Source: Acinetobacter geminorum (GTDB lineage: Bacteria > Pseudomonadota > Gammaproteobacteria > Pseudomonadales > Moraxellaceae). Taken from it: a DNA stretch of 64,000 bases. The translations under genes and the position numbers were made by a program. This document shows, piece by piece, positions 44,259 to 53,143 of the stretch (position 1 is its first letter; every line of letters begins with the position of its first letter). The notes beneath the pieces were generated by a model. That model did not search any database. It was not told the origin of the DNA and saw only the letters and a list, made by a program, of their open reading frames with translations. The stretch covers positions 1-64,000 of the forward strand of contig NZ_JABELE010000002.1 in NCBI RefSeq assembly GCF_013009345.1. Reading direction: 5' to 3'.

Positions 44259-47200
44259 ATGAACACAATGGATACTTTTCATCAAATGGATAAATCTCAC
44301 CAAGGCTATATCACCGAATTTAACGATAAAAGTGAGTTTGAACAACGCATTAATACAGCTTGGCGACGTGCTGAACCAGAAGCTGTAGAAGAGCTATTGC
44401 AAGCTGCTGCGGTATCTGATGATTTAGATCATAAAATTTATGACCTTGCTTTCAATCTTGCCAATAATTTACGTGAACGTAAGACCTCTTCGGGCAAAGC
44501 AGGTATTGTTCAAGGGTTATTACAAGAATTCTCTCTTTCTTCACAAGAAGGCGTGGCGCTCATGTGTCTTGCTGAAGCTTTGCTTCGTATTCCAGACTCA
44601 GCAACACGTGATTTGCTTATTAGAGATAAAATCAATCAAGGTAACTGGAAAGAACATGTTGGCCAAAGCAGCTTAATGTTTGTAAATGCTGCAGCATGGG
44701 GCCTTATGTTAACTGGTAAGCTCATGGAAACTCCAAAGCAAACCAGTCTTTCAAGTGTACTCACTGGCCTTTTAGCACGCAGTGGACGTGGCATTATTCG
44801 TAAAGCTGTTGACGTTGCAATGCGTATGATGGGTGAGCAGTTTGTGACTGGTGAAACCATTGAAGAAGCTGTAGACCATGCGAAAGTACTCGAAGACAAA
44901 GGTTTCCGCTATTCTTACGATATGTTAGGTGAAGCAGCCTTAACCGAACATGATGCTGAACGTTACTTTAACGATTATACGCAAGCCATTCATGCAATTG
45001 GTAAAGCATCTAATGGTAAAGGCGTTTATGATGGCCCGGGCATTTCAATTAAGCTTTCTGCTTTACACCCTCGTTATCAACGCGCGCAAATTGAACGTGT
45101 TCATCAAGAACTTTACGGCAAAGTATTTGAACTCGCTCGTTTGGCTAAAAAGTACAATATTGGCTTAAATATCGATGCTGAAGAATCAGAACGTTTAGAA
45201 ATTTCTCTTGAGTTACTTGAACGCCTTTGCTTCGAGCCAGAACTTGCAAACTGGAAAGGTATTGGCTTCGTTATTCAAGCTTATCAAAAACGCTGTTTCT
45301 TCGTGGTTGATTATATTATTGACCTTGCTAAACGCAGCCAAAAGCGTCTCATGATTCGTCTTGTGAAAGGTGCATATTGGGATAGCGAAATTAAGAAAGC
45401 GCAAATCGAAGGTATGGATGACTACCCTGTCTTTACCCGTAAAGTACATACAGACTTATCTTATATCGCGTGTGCTAAAAAATTACTTGCAGCACCTGAG
45501 TTCATCTATCCTCAATTTGCAACTCATAATGCTCAAACATTGGCAACGATCTATCATTTAGCTGATCCAAGCAAATATTATGCTGGTCAATATGAATTCC
45601 AATGCTTACATGGCATGGGCGAACCGCTTTATGAACAAGTTGTTGGTCCACGTGAACAAAATAAATTAGGCGTACCATGCCGTATTTATGCACCCGTTGG
45701 TAACCATGAAACGTTGTTAGCTTATTTAGTACGTCGTTTACTCGAAAATGGCGCGAATACTTCATTCGTTAACCGTATTGCAGATAAAACACTTAAAGTT
45801 GAAGATCTTATCCAGTCTCCAATTTACGATATTCGTCATGCAGCTAAGCTTGAAGGTTCAGTTGGCTTAAAACACCCATCTATTCCTCTACCTTTAGATA
45901 TGTACGGGACACTTCGTAAAAACTCTAAAGGCTATGATTTAGCAAACGATACTCCACTTACAGCTTTAGACCGTATAGCTCAAGAATTACGTAATCGTAT
46001 TTGGCAAAGTCATCCATTATTGGCAAATAATGATTCATTAGAGCAAAGTCATTCTGTTGCAATTACAAACCCAGCACAAAATGATGAAATTGTTGGTTAT
46101 GTGCAAGAAGCTGATCTTAAGCATGTTGAAATTGCGCTTAATGCAGCTGAACAAGCTCAATCAGAATGGTCAAATATGCCTAAAGAACAGCGTGCTCAAC
46201 ACTTAAAACGTGCAGCTGACCTCATGGAAAGCCGCATTCAAGAATTGATGGTTTTGCTTTGCCGTGAAAGTGGGAAAACTTATGCCAATGCGATTGCAGA
46301 AGTTCGTGAAGCTGTAGATTTCTTACGTTATTACGCAACTCAAGTTGAGAATCTTCCTGCAAATACAGATATTCAGCCTTTAGGTACTGTACTTTGTATT
46401 AGCCCGTGGAACTTCCCTCTTGCAATTTTCTCTGGCCAAATTGCTGCAGCATTAGTGAGTGGTAACTGTGTTATTGCTAAACCTGCTGAACAAACCCCAT
46501 TAATCGCAGCTCAAGCAGTTCAGATTTTATGGGAAGCTGGTATTCCCCATGGTGCTGTACAGCTACTTCCTGGCCGCGGTGAAACAGTAGGTGCTCAGCT
46601 TAGTCAAGATAGCCGTATTGATGGCATCATGTTTACTGGCTCGACTGAAGTTGCAAAAATTTTACAGAAGACTGTTGCGAAACGTTTATCTGAAAATGGT
46701 CAATCTATTCCTCTCATTGCAGAGACTGGCGGTCAAAATGCAATGATTGTTGACTCATCTGCTTTAATTGAACAAGTTGTATTAGATGTTGTAAGTTCTG
46801 CTTTTGATAGCGCGGGTCAACGTTGCTCTGCTTTACGTATTTTATGTGTGCAAGAAGACAGTGCTGCAACCGTTATTAAAATGCTTAAGGGAGCAATGCA
46901 GCAGTTGATTGTAGGTAACCCTGCGATTTTAAAAACTGACATTGGTCCTGTTATTGATGACGAAGCAAAACAGACGATTGATCAACACATCCAAAAAATG
47001 AAGTCGAAAGGCTATCCAGTACATCAGTTGATGTTTGGTTCAACAAGCCAGAATGAACTGGATCAAGGAACCTTTGTTGTACCAACAGCAATTGAACTCC
47101 CTAACCTTGATGACTTGCAGCGCGAAGTTTTTGGTCCAGTTCTACACATCATTACCTATAAGTATGGTGAGCTTGAGCAATTGATCTCACGTATTAATGC

Positions 47201-48011
47201 CAAAGGTTATGGTTTAACAATGGGTCTGCATACACGTATTAATGAAACCATCCAAACGGTCATTCAACATGCTGAAGTTGGTAACCTTTATATCAACCGT
47301 AATATTGTTGGTGCTGTCGTTGGTGTGCAACCATTCGGTGGTGAAGGTTTATCGGGCACAGGTCCAAAAGCTGGCGGTCCGCTTTACATGTATCGCTTGA
47401 TGCAGCAGTGTTCAAACAAAGTATTGGCAACACCATTTGCTATGAAGACTGAGCAAACTGCTTTTGAAGGTTTTAACCGTGAGGTTTATCAGAGCTTACA
47501 AAATTGGGCGAAACAATATTTACCACAAGCAAATCGCGAAATTGAACCATTTGGTGTTGGTAAATTTTATGAGTTACAAGGCCCTACTGGGGAAAGTAAC
47601 CAATATATTATTTTGCCACGTCATCGTGTTCTTTCTATCGCTGATACAGAACAAAATCAGTTGCATCAGTTACTCGCAATTTTTGCAGTGGGTAGCCAAG
47701 CGGCCGTAATGCCAAATAGTCCGTTATTGGCAAAATACAAACAAACATTGCCTAAAGATGTGCTTGCAGCGATTACTACGGTTAAAAACATCACATCAGA
47801 TGATTTTGATGCAGTTTTACACCATGGTAATCGTGAAGAAATCTTCTCATTACAACAAGAAGTTGCTACGCGTTCTGGCGCAATTGTTGGTATTACTCAC
47901 GTTGAGCCGAATGAGAATATTCCACTTGAACGTTTAGTGATTGAACGTGCAATTAGTGTGAATACAGCTGCAGCTGGTGGTAACGCAAGCTTAATGACAA
48001 TGACTGATTAA
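44259..48011 (+). CDS. putA: Bifunctional proline dehydrogenase / L-glutamate gamma-semialdehyde dehydrogenase
   Basis: PutA oxidises proline to glutamate. From the ATG at 44259 (GGAA lies eight bases before it; a TTG is five codons upstream) the product has 1250 residues. The PRODH domain has RLVKGAYWDSEIKKAQ (about 370-385) and RRLLENGANTSFVNRI. The dehydrogenase domain has SPWNFPLAIFSGQIAAALVS (near 712), AETGGQNAM (near 824) and the catalytic Cys in SAGQRCSAL (near 860). The ribbon-helix-helix DNA-binding head of trifunctional PutA is absent, so regulation would depend on the divergent Lrp-type gene. Confidence 0.96.
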   Translation: MNTMDTFHQMDKSHQGYITEFNDKSEFEQRINTAWRRAEPEAVEELLQAAAVSDDLDHKIYDLAFNLANNLRERKTSSGKAGIVQGLLQEFSLSSQEGVALMCLAEALLRIPDSATRDLLIRDKINQGNWKEHVGQSSLMFVNAAAWGLMLTGKLMETPKQTSLSSVLTGLLARSGRGIIRKAVDVAMRMMGEQFVTGETIEEAVDHAKVLEDKGFRYSYDMLGEAALTEHDAERYFNDYTQAIHAIGKASNGKGVYDGPGISIKLSALHPRYQRAQIERVHQELYGKVFELARLAKKYNIGLNIDAEESERLEISLELLERLCFEPELANWKGIGFVIQAYQKRCFFVVDYIIDLAKRSQKRLMIRLVKGAYWDSEIKKAQIEGMDDYPVFTRKVHTDLSYIACAKKLLAAPEFIYPQFATHNAQTLATIYHLADPSKYYAGQYEFQCLHGMGEPLYEQVVGPREQNKLGVPCRIYAPVGNHETLLAYLVRRLLENGANTSFVNRIADKTLKVEDLIQSPIYDIRHAAKLEGSVGLKHPSIPLPLDMYGTLRKNSKGYDLANDTPLTALDRIAQELRNRIWQSHPLLANNDSLEQSHSVAITNPAQNDEIVGYVQEADLKHVEIALNAAEQAQSEWSNMPKEQRAQHLKRAADLMESRIQELMVLLCRESGKTYANAIAEVREAVDFLRYYATQVENLPANTDIQPLGTVLCISPWNFPLAIFSGQIAAALVSGNCVIAKPAEQTPLIAAQAVQILWEAGIPHGAVQLLPGRGETVGAQLSQDSRIDGIMFTGSTEVAKILQKTVAKRLSENGQSIPLIAETGGQNAMIVDSSALIEQVVLDVVSSAFDSAGQRCSALRILCVQEDSAATVIKMLKGAMQQLIVGNPAILKTDIGPVIDDEAKQTIDQHIQKMKSKGYPVHQLMFGSTSQNELDQGTFVVPTAIELPNLDDLQREVFGPVLHIITYKYGELEQLISRINAKGYGLTMGLHTRINETIQTVIQHAEVGNLYINRNIVGAVVGVQPFGGEGLSGTGPKAGGPLYMYRLMQQCSNKVLATPFAMKTEQTAFEGFNREVYQSLQNWAKQYLPQANREIEPFGVGKFYELQGPTGESNQYIILPRHRVLSIADTEQNQLHQLLAIFAVGSQAAVMPNSPLLAKYKQTLPKDVLAAITTVKNITSDDFDAVLHHGNREEIFSLQQEVATRSGAIVGITHVEPNENIPLERLVIERAISVNTAAAGGNASLMTMTD

Positions 48012-48024
48012 TCGATAATTTTCA

Positions 48025-48060
48025 AAAAAAGCCCAAATCTCAGTATTTGGGCTTTTTTAT
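48025..48060 (+). terminator. Terminator of putA
   Basis: AAAAAAGCCCAAAT (48025-48038) pairs with ATTTGGGCTTTTTT (from 48045) around CTCAGT, ending in a T-run. Confidence 0.93.
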
Positions 48061-48116
48061 TTAATAAAGTAATCTATTCTTAAATATATAGATTTTATCA
48101 ATTCGAGATTCTAATA

Positions 48117-48584
48117 ATGATCTTTTTAGAACCAGAACAGTATCAACAAAGATGCACTCAACTTTTTAATTCATATCAAAAAGAAATTTCCGCACTTCTA
48201 CCATTTGCCAAAATTGAGCATATTGGTTCATCTGCAATACCGAATGCAATTTCAAAAGGTGATCTAGATATTTATATTGAAGTTATGCCTGAACAATTTG
48301 AATTCGCAATAGAACAATTAAAAACACTTAACTTTATTGAAAAACAAAATACGCTAAGGACACATGAGCTTTGCATGCTCGAATCACTCAACAATGATGA
48401 TGTTGCATTTCAAATTGTAGTATCTGGTTCAATATTCACTTTTTTCTTAGCCTTTAAAAACAAGCTTATAGACTCACCCACATTGGTTAATGAATATAAT
48501 CAATTAAAATTACAGTGTAGCCATTTAGATCCCGATCAATATAGAGCAATAAAATCAGATTTTATTAATCGTGTTTTAAATTAG
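48117..48584 (+). CDS. GrpB family nucleotidyltransferase-like protein
   Basis: A 155-residue protein of the GrpB/UPF0157 family, which has a nucleotidyltransferase-like fold. The signature HIGSSAIPNAISKGDLDIYI (about 35-54) contains the GS and DxD elements. The C-terminus ALKNKL-like helix region and RAIKSDFINRVL are family features. Relatives have been linked to coenzyme A or antibiotic modification without firm proof, so function is unknown. It stands alone between putA and trmA. Confidence 0.85.
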   Translation: MIFLEPEQYQQRCTQLFNSYQKEISALLPFAKIEHIGSSAIPNAISKGDLDIYIEVMPEQFEFAIEQLKTLNFIEKQNTLRTHELCMLESLNNDDVAFQIVVSGSIFTFFLAFKNKLIDSPTLVNEYNQLKLQCSHLDPDQYRAIKSDFINRVLN

Positions 48585-48697
48585 CTCTAGTTTAGATACC
48601 TGCTTTCTCTTATGAATATCTGGTTAAAATTGGCTCCTGTAAGTTCAATTTTTTTGATACCATTCATTATTTGATTCTGTCTAAATTTTCTTTGTCT

Positions 48698-49783
48698 ATG
48701 ACCTCTTCTTATCGTCAACAACTTCAAGCTAAAATTGAACGCATTACTACTCAATTTTCTGAATTTACACCACCTACATTAGAAGTGTTTGAATCACCTG
48801 AACAACATTTCCGTATGCGTGCTGAATTTCGTATCTGGCATACAGAAAATGATATGTTCTATGCCATGTTTGAGCGTAACGATGACGACAAGCAAAAAAC
48901 CGTTGTACGCATTGATGAGTTTCCAATTGCAGATCAGAGCATCAATGATTTAATGCCAAAACTTTTGGAAGAACTTAAGGCTGAGCCTAAGCTTTCTAAT
49001 CGTTTATTTGAAACTGATTTCCTCGCAACACTTAGCGGAGAAATGTTGGTTACCCTAATTTATCACCGTAAACTGGATCAAGAATGGGAACAAGCCGCTA
49101 AAGCGCTTGCCGATAAATTAGATATTAAGATTATGGGCCGTAGTCGTGGCCAGAAAATTGTTATTGGCGATGATTTCGTCGTTGAAGAATTCGAACTTTT
49201 AAATCGATCATTTAAATACAAGCAAATCGAAAGTAGCTTTACCCAGCCTAATGCACAAGTTTGCAAAAAAATGCTGCAATGGGCATGTGATGCAGCTGAA
49301 GGATCAAAGAAACACTTGTTAGAACTCTATTGTGGTAATGGTAATTTTACGCTTCCACTCTCTTTAAAGTTCGAACGAGTGCTTGCTACTGAGCTTGCAA
49401 AATCATCTGTTTATGCTGCTCAATGGAACATAGAACAAAACCAAATTGATAATATTCAAGTAGCACGTCTCTCGGCTGAAGAGTTTACTCAAGCTTATCA
49501 AGGTGAGCGCGAATTCCGCCGTCTACATGAAGCGAATATTGATATTCAGAGTTATGACTTTGACACTGTATTTGTAGATCCACCACGTGCAGGAATTGAT
49601 GATGAGACTTTAAAACTTCTACAAGGTTTTGAACGTATTATCTACATTTCATGTAACCCTGACACGTTATATGAAAATCTAAAAACTCTCAGTCAAACTC
49701 ATCGAGTGACTAAATTCGCCTTATTTGATCAGTTCCCTTATACGCATCATGTCGAGTCTGGAGTTTTACTTGAGAAGATTTAA
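48698..49783 (+). CDS. trmA: tRNA (uracil(54)-C5)-methyltransferase
   Basis: TrmA forms 5-methyluridine at position 54 of the T-loop. The SAM-binding LLELYCGNGNFTLPLS (about 207) and the catalytic DPPRAGIDDET region with IIYISCNPDTLYENL (nucleophile Cys about 319) are complete. The N-terminus is the short TrmA type, without the TRAM domain of RlmD. I start it at the ATG for MTSSYRQQL, giving 361 residues, close to E. coli TrmA; a TTG nine codons upstream is less likely. A terminator at 49809-49837 follows. Confidence 0.95.
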   Translation: MTSSYRQQLQAKIERITTQFSEFTPPTLEVFESPEQHFRMRAEFRIWHTENDMFYAMFERNDDDKQKTVVRIDEFPIADQSINDLMPKLLEELKAEPKLSNRLFETDFLATLSGEMLVTLIYHRKLDQEWEQAAKALADKLDIKIMGRSRGQKIVIGDDFVVEEFELLNRSFKYKQIESSFTQPNAQVCKKMLQWACDAAEGSKKHLLELYCGNGNFTLPLSLKFERVLATELAKSSVYAAQWNIEQNQIDNIQVARLSAEEFTQAYQGEREFRRLHEANIDIQSYDFDTVFVDPPRAGIDDETLKLLQGFERIIYISCNPDTLYENLKTLSQTHRVTKFALFDQFPYTHHVESGVLLEKI

Positions 49784-49808
49784 ACAAAATCTTTCATTGT
49801 AAATTTTT

Positions 49809-49840
49809 AAATAAGGAGGTTATATACCTCCTTATTTTTT
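49809..49840 (+). terminator. Terminator of trmA
   Basis: AAATAAGGAGGT (49809-49820) pairs with ACCTCCTTATTT (49826-49837) around TATAT, followed by T residues. Confidence 0.92.
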
Positions 49841-50031
49841 AACGTTTTATTAGTTAAGTATTTAAATTTTCAAAAAATATCAAGTCATCTATTCGTCATA
49901 ATTTCGTTTAACTCAAGCATTCCCATCGAAAATTCTCGAGTTCAATTGGTGGATTTATCACTTATGGAGTCTTGTATTTTATTTTAAATTGGCTATATTT
50001 CGAGCTATGTTAGGTTGTATATGAAGGCTCT

Positions 50032-50262
50032 ATGAGTTTTTGGCAAAAGCTGTTCTTGGCAGATCAACAGCATAACGAGCATAAAAACCAAACTGCTTGT
50101 GTTGAAAATGACTGCTCATGTAAAACTAATGAACAACTTCTAAGTGCACTTGCACAAGCAACAGATGAAGATGTCATTAAGGGAATTAAAAAAGTTCTTA
50201 TTTCCCGTGGTTATAGCCGAAAAGAGTTAAATGAACTCACTCAAAAACCATCTATTCATTAA
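50032..50262 (+). CDS. Small conserved-type protein of unknown function
   Basis: A 76-residue soluble protein I do not recognise. It begins with an amphipathic MSFWQKLFL segment, then a polar region with a cysteine cluster (TACVENDCSCK, about 22-31). It ends with a helical domain (TNEQLLSALAQATDEDVIKG to LTQ, about 32-72) that looks well folded. A good terminator (50265-50291) follows directly, and the codon pattern resembles neighbours, so it is likely a real gene. The Cys set could bind metal, which is only a guess. Confidence 0.7.
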   Translation: MSFWQKLFLADQQHNEHKNQTACVENDCSCKTNEQLLSALAQATDEDVIKGIKKVLISRGYSRKELNELTQKPSIH

Positions 50263-50264
50263 TT

Positions 50265-50293
50265 AAAAAGCCAGTCTTGTACTGGCTTTTTTA
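50265..50293. terminator. Bidirectional terminator
   Basis: AAAAAGCCAGT (50265-50275) pairs with ACTGGCTTTTT (50281-50291) around CTTGT. It serves the small gene on the plus strand and, through the A tract, the DUF2233 gene on the minus strand. Confidence 0.9.
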
Positions 50294-50297
50294 TATT

Positions 50298-51044
50298 TCA
50301 CTTTAATGCACAACTGGACTCGCCTACCCAACCGACCATTGGTCCCATTTGAAATTGCTGATCATTCCGTCTGTTCTTTTGCAGATATAAACTAGAAATA
50401 GAACCATCGAGATATAAAGCTTGCTCTACTTTAAGATTTCCTTGAAAAAACTTGGCAAAATTATAGAAATTCACCCTATTTTTCGATATTACAAAGTAGA
50501 GTTTATTATCCCGTATACCGACTCCATTACGAATTTTCTTTGATTGAGAGTCTGGTAAAAAAAGAGAATTTATCTTTCTATCAATAACTAACATTGGCCC
50601 AGATTGGGTTGCATAATCAACTTTCAAATTTTGTCGGCTATATTTTTGTGTAGTTAAAACAAAGGCCTGTTTTTTATTCCAAGCTAATACACCATTCGGC
50701 TGTAAAAAGAAATTTCCCAATCCTTTATGCTCATTTAAGGGTTGAATTACCTTAGCCTTTTCAACATATAGCCCTACGGGAGAAAATCCTATATGAAACA
50801 TCCCTGCATTCATTGCAAAGTTAAGTCGCTGGCACTGCTTTAATTGCTCCTGAACATTGTTAAAACTTTTGTAATATTGTTGATTATGAGGATTTCTTAA
50901 AAACAGGCGCAATGCTTTAAAATCGCTAATAGAGACCACATCGTATTGATCACCTTCTACTGTTTTAACTTGCTGATGTTCTATAGCATATGCAGACTGG
51001 AACAAAAACCAATACAAAGCTAAGCACCCGAAAACCCATTTCAT
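50298..51044 (-). CDS. Secreted phosphodiester glycosidase (DUF2233) family protein
   Basis: A 248-residue protein with an N-terminal signal (about 1-20, ending SAYA). It shows DUF2233/NAGPA-like motifs: NFAMNAGMFHIGFSPVGLYV (about 75-94) and ALYLDGSISSLYLQ (about 210). The family includes enzymes that remove N-acetylglucosamine-1-phosphodiester groups and other sugar phosphodiesters. The substrate here is unknown. It should act in the periplasm. It is divergent from the LRAT-like gene with a 193-base gap. Confidence 0.82.
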   Translation of the reverse strand: MKWVFGCLALYWFLFQSAYAIEHQQVKTVEGDQYDVVSISDFKALRLFLRNPHNQQYYKSFNNVQEQLKQCQRLNFAMNAGMFHIGFSPVGLYVEKAKVIQPLNEHKGLGNFFLQPNGVLAWNKKQAFVLTTQKYSRQNLKVDYATQSGPMLVIDRKINSLFLPDSQSKKIRNGVGIRDNKLYFVISKNRVNFYNFAKFFQGNLKVEQALYLDGSISSLYLQKNRRNDQQFQMGPMVGWVGESSCALK

Positions 51045-51237
51045 TGAATATCACCTGACATGACATTTTTCCTTCATATTAAATTCTTAAATTATATACA
51101 AGAAATATGAATAGATTGGATATGCATCAAACTCATTCATTCGGCGTAATCAATACACTCCAAATTGCTGATATTGGTTATAATGTTTAGCAGCTTTTCA
51201 ATAAAAGCCATTTACACTTTATTGGATCAGCGTAAGC

Positions 51238-51828
51238 ATGCAACAACCGAATAAACACTACCCTTTAGGGGCTCACCTCATCGTAAAGCATCTCGGCTAT
51301 AGCCATCATGGTATATATGCAGGGAGAGGTCGAGTTATCCATTATTCCGGCTTAGCTCACTTCATCAAAAAACGCCCGATTGAAATCACATCAATAGATG
51401 CGTTCTCACATGGCAAAAAAATACACGTTCGTTCTTATGACAGACCTCGTTATAAAGGAAAGATTGTCGTTCGCCGAATGCGCTCACGTATGCATGAAAA
51501 TCACTATCATTTGATTATTAATAATTGCGAACATCTATGTAGTTGGGCAATTACTGGTATTGAAAGTAGCACCCAAGTTGAACGTATGATGCACCGCTTA
51601 ACGACCATTGGTTATGTAAGCTCAATCATGAGCTATATGAATGGTATGATGCTCACCGTTGCAACTACATGTTTTGCTCTGGTTCTTTATATTAAAAAGA
51701 AACTGCGCGATCAGGCCAAAAGAAAAGTCCCTACTTACCAGTTCCTAAGAGAAAAATCTCAGAAAAGAAATATCGATCCTTCAGCACCCCTTGTATTTAT
51801 AGATCCAGATAAAAAAGAGCCTGTCTAA
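51238..51828 (+). CDS. LRAT-like / NlpC-P60 superfamily protein
   Basis: A 196-residue protein with the lecithin:retinol-acyltransferase-like fold. The catalytic His is in SHHGIYAG (about 22-29) and the catalytic Cys in NNCEHLCSW (about Cys97), both in the family order. A hydrophobic segment (about 138-155) and a basic tail suggest membrane association. Bacterial relatives are thought to be acyltransferases or thiol hydrolases, but the substrate is unknown. No clear ribosome binding site precedes the ATG. It is followed by a shared terminator with yceI. Confidence 0.8.
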   Translation: MQQPNKHYPLGAHLIVKHLGYSHHGIYAGRGRVIHYSGLAHFIKKRPIEITSIDAFSHGKKIHVRSYDRPRYKGKIVVRRMRSRMHENHYHLIINNCEHLCSWAITGIESSTQVERMMHRLTTIGYVSSIMSYMNGMMLTVATTCFALVLYIKKKLRDQAKRKVPTYQFLREKSQKRNIDPSAPLVFIDPDKKEPV

Positions 51829-51830
51829 AT

Positions 51831-51860
51831 AAAAAAGCCCTCATTTTTGAGGACTTTTTT
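51831..51860. terminator. Bidirectional terminator between the LRAT-like gene and yceI
   Basis: AAAAAAGCCCTCA (51831-51843) pairs with TGAGGACTTTTTT (51848-51860) around TTTT, with one internal C-A mismatch. Confidence 0.85.
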
Positions 51861-51874
51861 AGAAAACTTATAAC

Positions 51875-52465
51875 TTATTTTTTAACTGCATTAGCAGCAG
51901 TTGCCTCAGTCGTAATGTTTACAGTGATCTTATCACCAACATTAGGCACATAGTTACCTAAACCAAAGTCAGAACGCTTGAATGAAGTTGTAGCATTAAA
52001 ACCAATCGCTGGCACTTTAGCCATTGGATGCTCGCCTTGCTTGTTTAAAACAGCATCAAGTACAACAGGTTTAGTTACACCTTTAACAGTTAAGTCACCA
52101 GTAATTTTAAAATGCTTTTTGTCTTTGGTTTCAACTTTAGTACTTTTAAACGTAATATTTGGATATTTAGCAGCATTAAACCAAGCTTCTTCTTGGAACT
52201 CTTTATCTAAAGCAGGTACGTTTGTATTTACACTGCTTAAAGGAATAGTTACATTTACAGATGAGTTTGCTGGTTTAGCATTATCAACTTTAATTACACC
52301 TTGGATATCCGAGAAGTTAGCGCTTGGAGTAGAGAAACCAAAGTGATTCCATGAGAAAACAGTAGCTGTATGTGTTGGGTCAATTTTGTAGTCTACTGGT
52401 GCAGCTAAAGTAACTGAACTAGCCAATGCTACTGCCAAACCGAAGCTTAATGTTTTAAGATGCAT
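51875..52465 (-). CDS. YceI family periplasmic protein
   Basis: A 196-residue YceI protein, a lipocalin-like beta barrel that binds isoprenoid-type lipids in some members. A signal peptide ends about TLAAP (residue 21). The conserved starting phrase DYKIDPTHTATVFSWNHFGFS (split about 25-45) and the strand motif ITGDLTVKGVTKPVVLD (about 123) are clear. Periplasmic location is expected. Its own ligand is unknown. The promoter region (52466-52680) is shared with the divergent OsmC gene. Confidence 0.92.
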   Translation of the reverse strand: MHLKTLSFGLAVALASSVTLAAPVDYKIDPTHTATVFSWNHFGFSTPSANFSDIQGVIKVDNAKPANSSVNVTIPLSSVNTNVPALDKEFQEEAWFNAAKYPNITFKSTKVETKDKKHFKITGDLTVKGVTKPVVLDAVLNKQGEHPMAKVPAIGFNATTSFKRSDFGLGNYVPNVGDKITVNITTEATAANAVKK

Positions 52466-52680
52466 TTTTCGTATCCTTTATTGATATAGTCGTTAGTGTA
52501 TACATCAAGTAATTTAATTCACCATTCTTTATAAAACGATATGTTTCATCCATGCAACAATAAAAGCGTTACAGTTATTAGTTAAAACTAATATTATAAA
52601 GTAGCGGTACTGTCATACCGTGTTCGAATTCTAGAATTTCATTTTTACTTCAAATTTATTGATTCATAATAAGGTAAAAC

Positions 52681-53088
52681 ATGGCTAATACTGCTCAAGC
52701 ACAAAGTACTTCTACCCCATATCGAGTAACTCTTACCGATCCTTCAGGTCATCAATGGTTTGCAGATGAACCGACTGATAAAGGTGGACAAGATACTGCC
52801 CCAAACCCAGTGCAAATTTTATTATCGGCTTTAGGTGCTTGTACCACCATTACATTAGAGATGTATGCGAATCTTAAAGGTATTAAGCTTGATCATGTTC
52901 AAGTGGATTTAGCATTAAACCCAAATGGCGAACCTGAGAAAGGCCAAAACAATATTGAACGGAAAATTACACTCAAAGGTGAATTTACTGAAGACCAGCA
53001 TAAGCGATTATTAAAAGTTGCAGAGAATTGCCCTATTCATAAGTTATTGACCTCTCAGATTAATATCCAAACAGAAATCACCATCTAA
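52681..53088 (+). CDS. OsmC family protein
   Basis: A 135-residue OsmC/Ohr-fold protein. The conserved elements are PNPVQILLSALGACTTITLEMYA (first Cys about 58, split over 41-63) and CPIHKLLTSQINI (second Cys about 120). Such thiol peroxidases act on organic hydroperoxides, but this subgroup is uncharacterised. It is divergent from yceI and convergent with tkt. Confidence 0.9.
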   Translation: MANTAQAQSTSTPYRVTLTDPSGHQWFADEPTDKGGQDTAPNPVQILLSALGACTTITLEMYANLKGIKLDHVQVDLALNPNGEPEKGQNNIERKITLKGEFTEDQHKRLLKVAENCPIHKLLTSQINIQTEITI

Positions 53089-53097
53089 CTTCTCAAA

Positions 53098-53128
53098 TAA
53101 AAAAGCGCTCTAGATAGAGCGCTTTTTT
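53098..53128. terminator. Bidirectional terminator between osmC-like gene and tkt
   Basis: AAAAGCGCTC (53101-53110) pairs with GAGCGCTTTT (53117-53126) around TAGATA, with flanking A/T tracts. Confidence 0.93.
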
Positions 53129-53143
53129 ATACTACTTTAATAT

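Noticed and set aside
48117..48584. Aminoglycoside nucleotidyltransferase
   Set aside because: The G-S...D-x-D motif is shared, but full-length features fit the GrpB/UPF0157 family instead.
52466..52680. Possible riboswitch between yceI and the OsmC-like gene
   Set aside because: No recognisable conserved core or T-tract hairpin.
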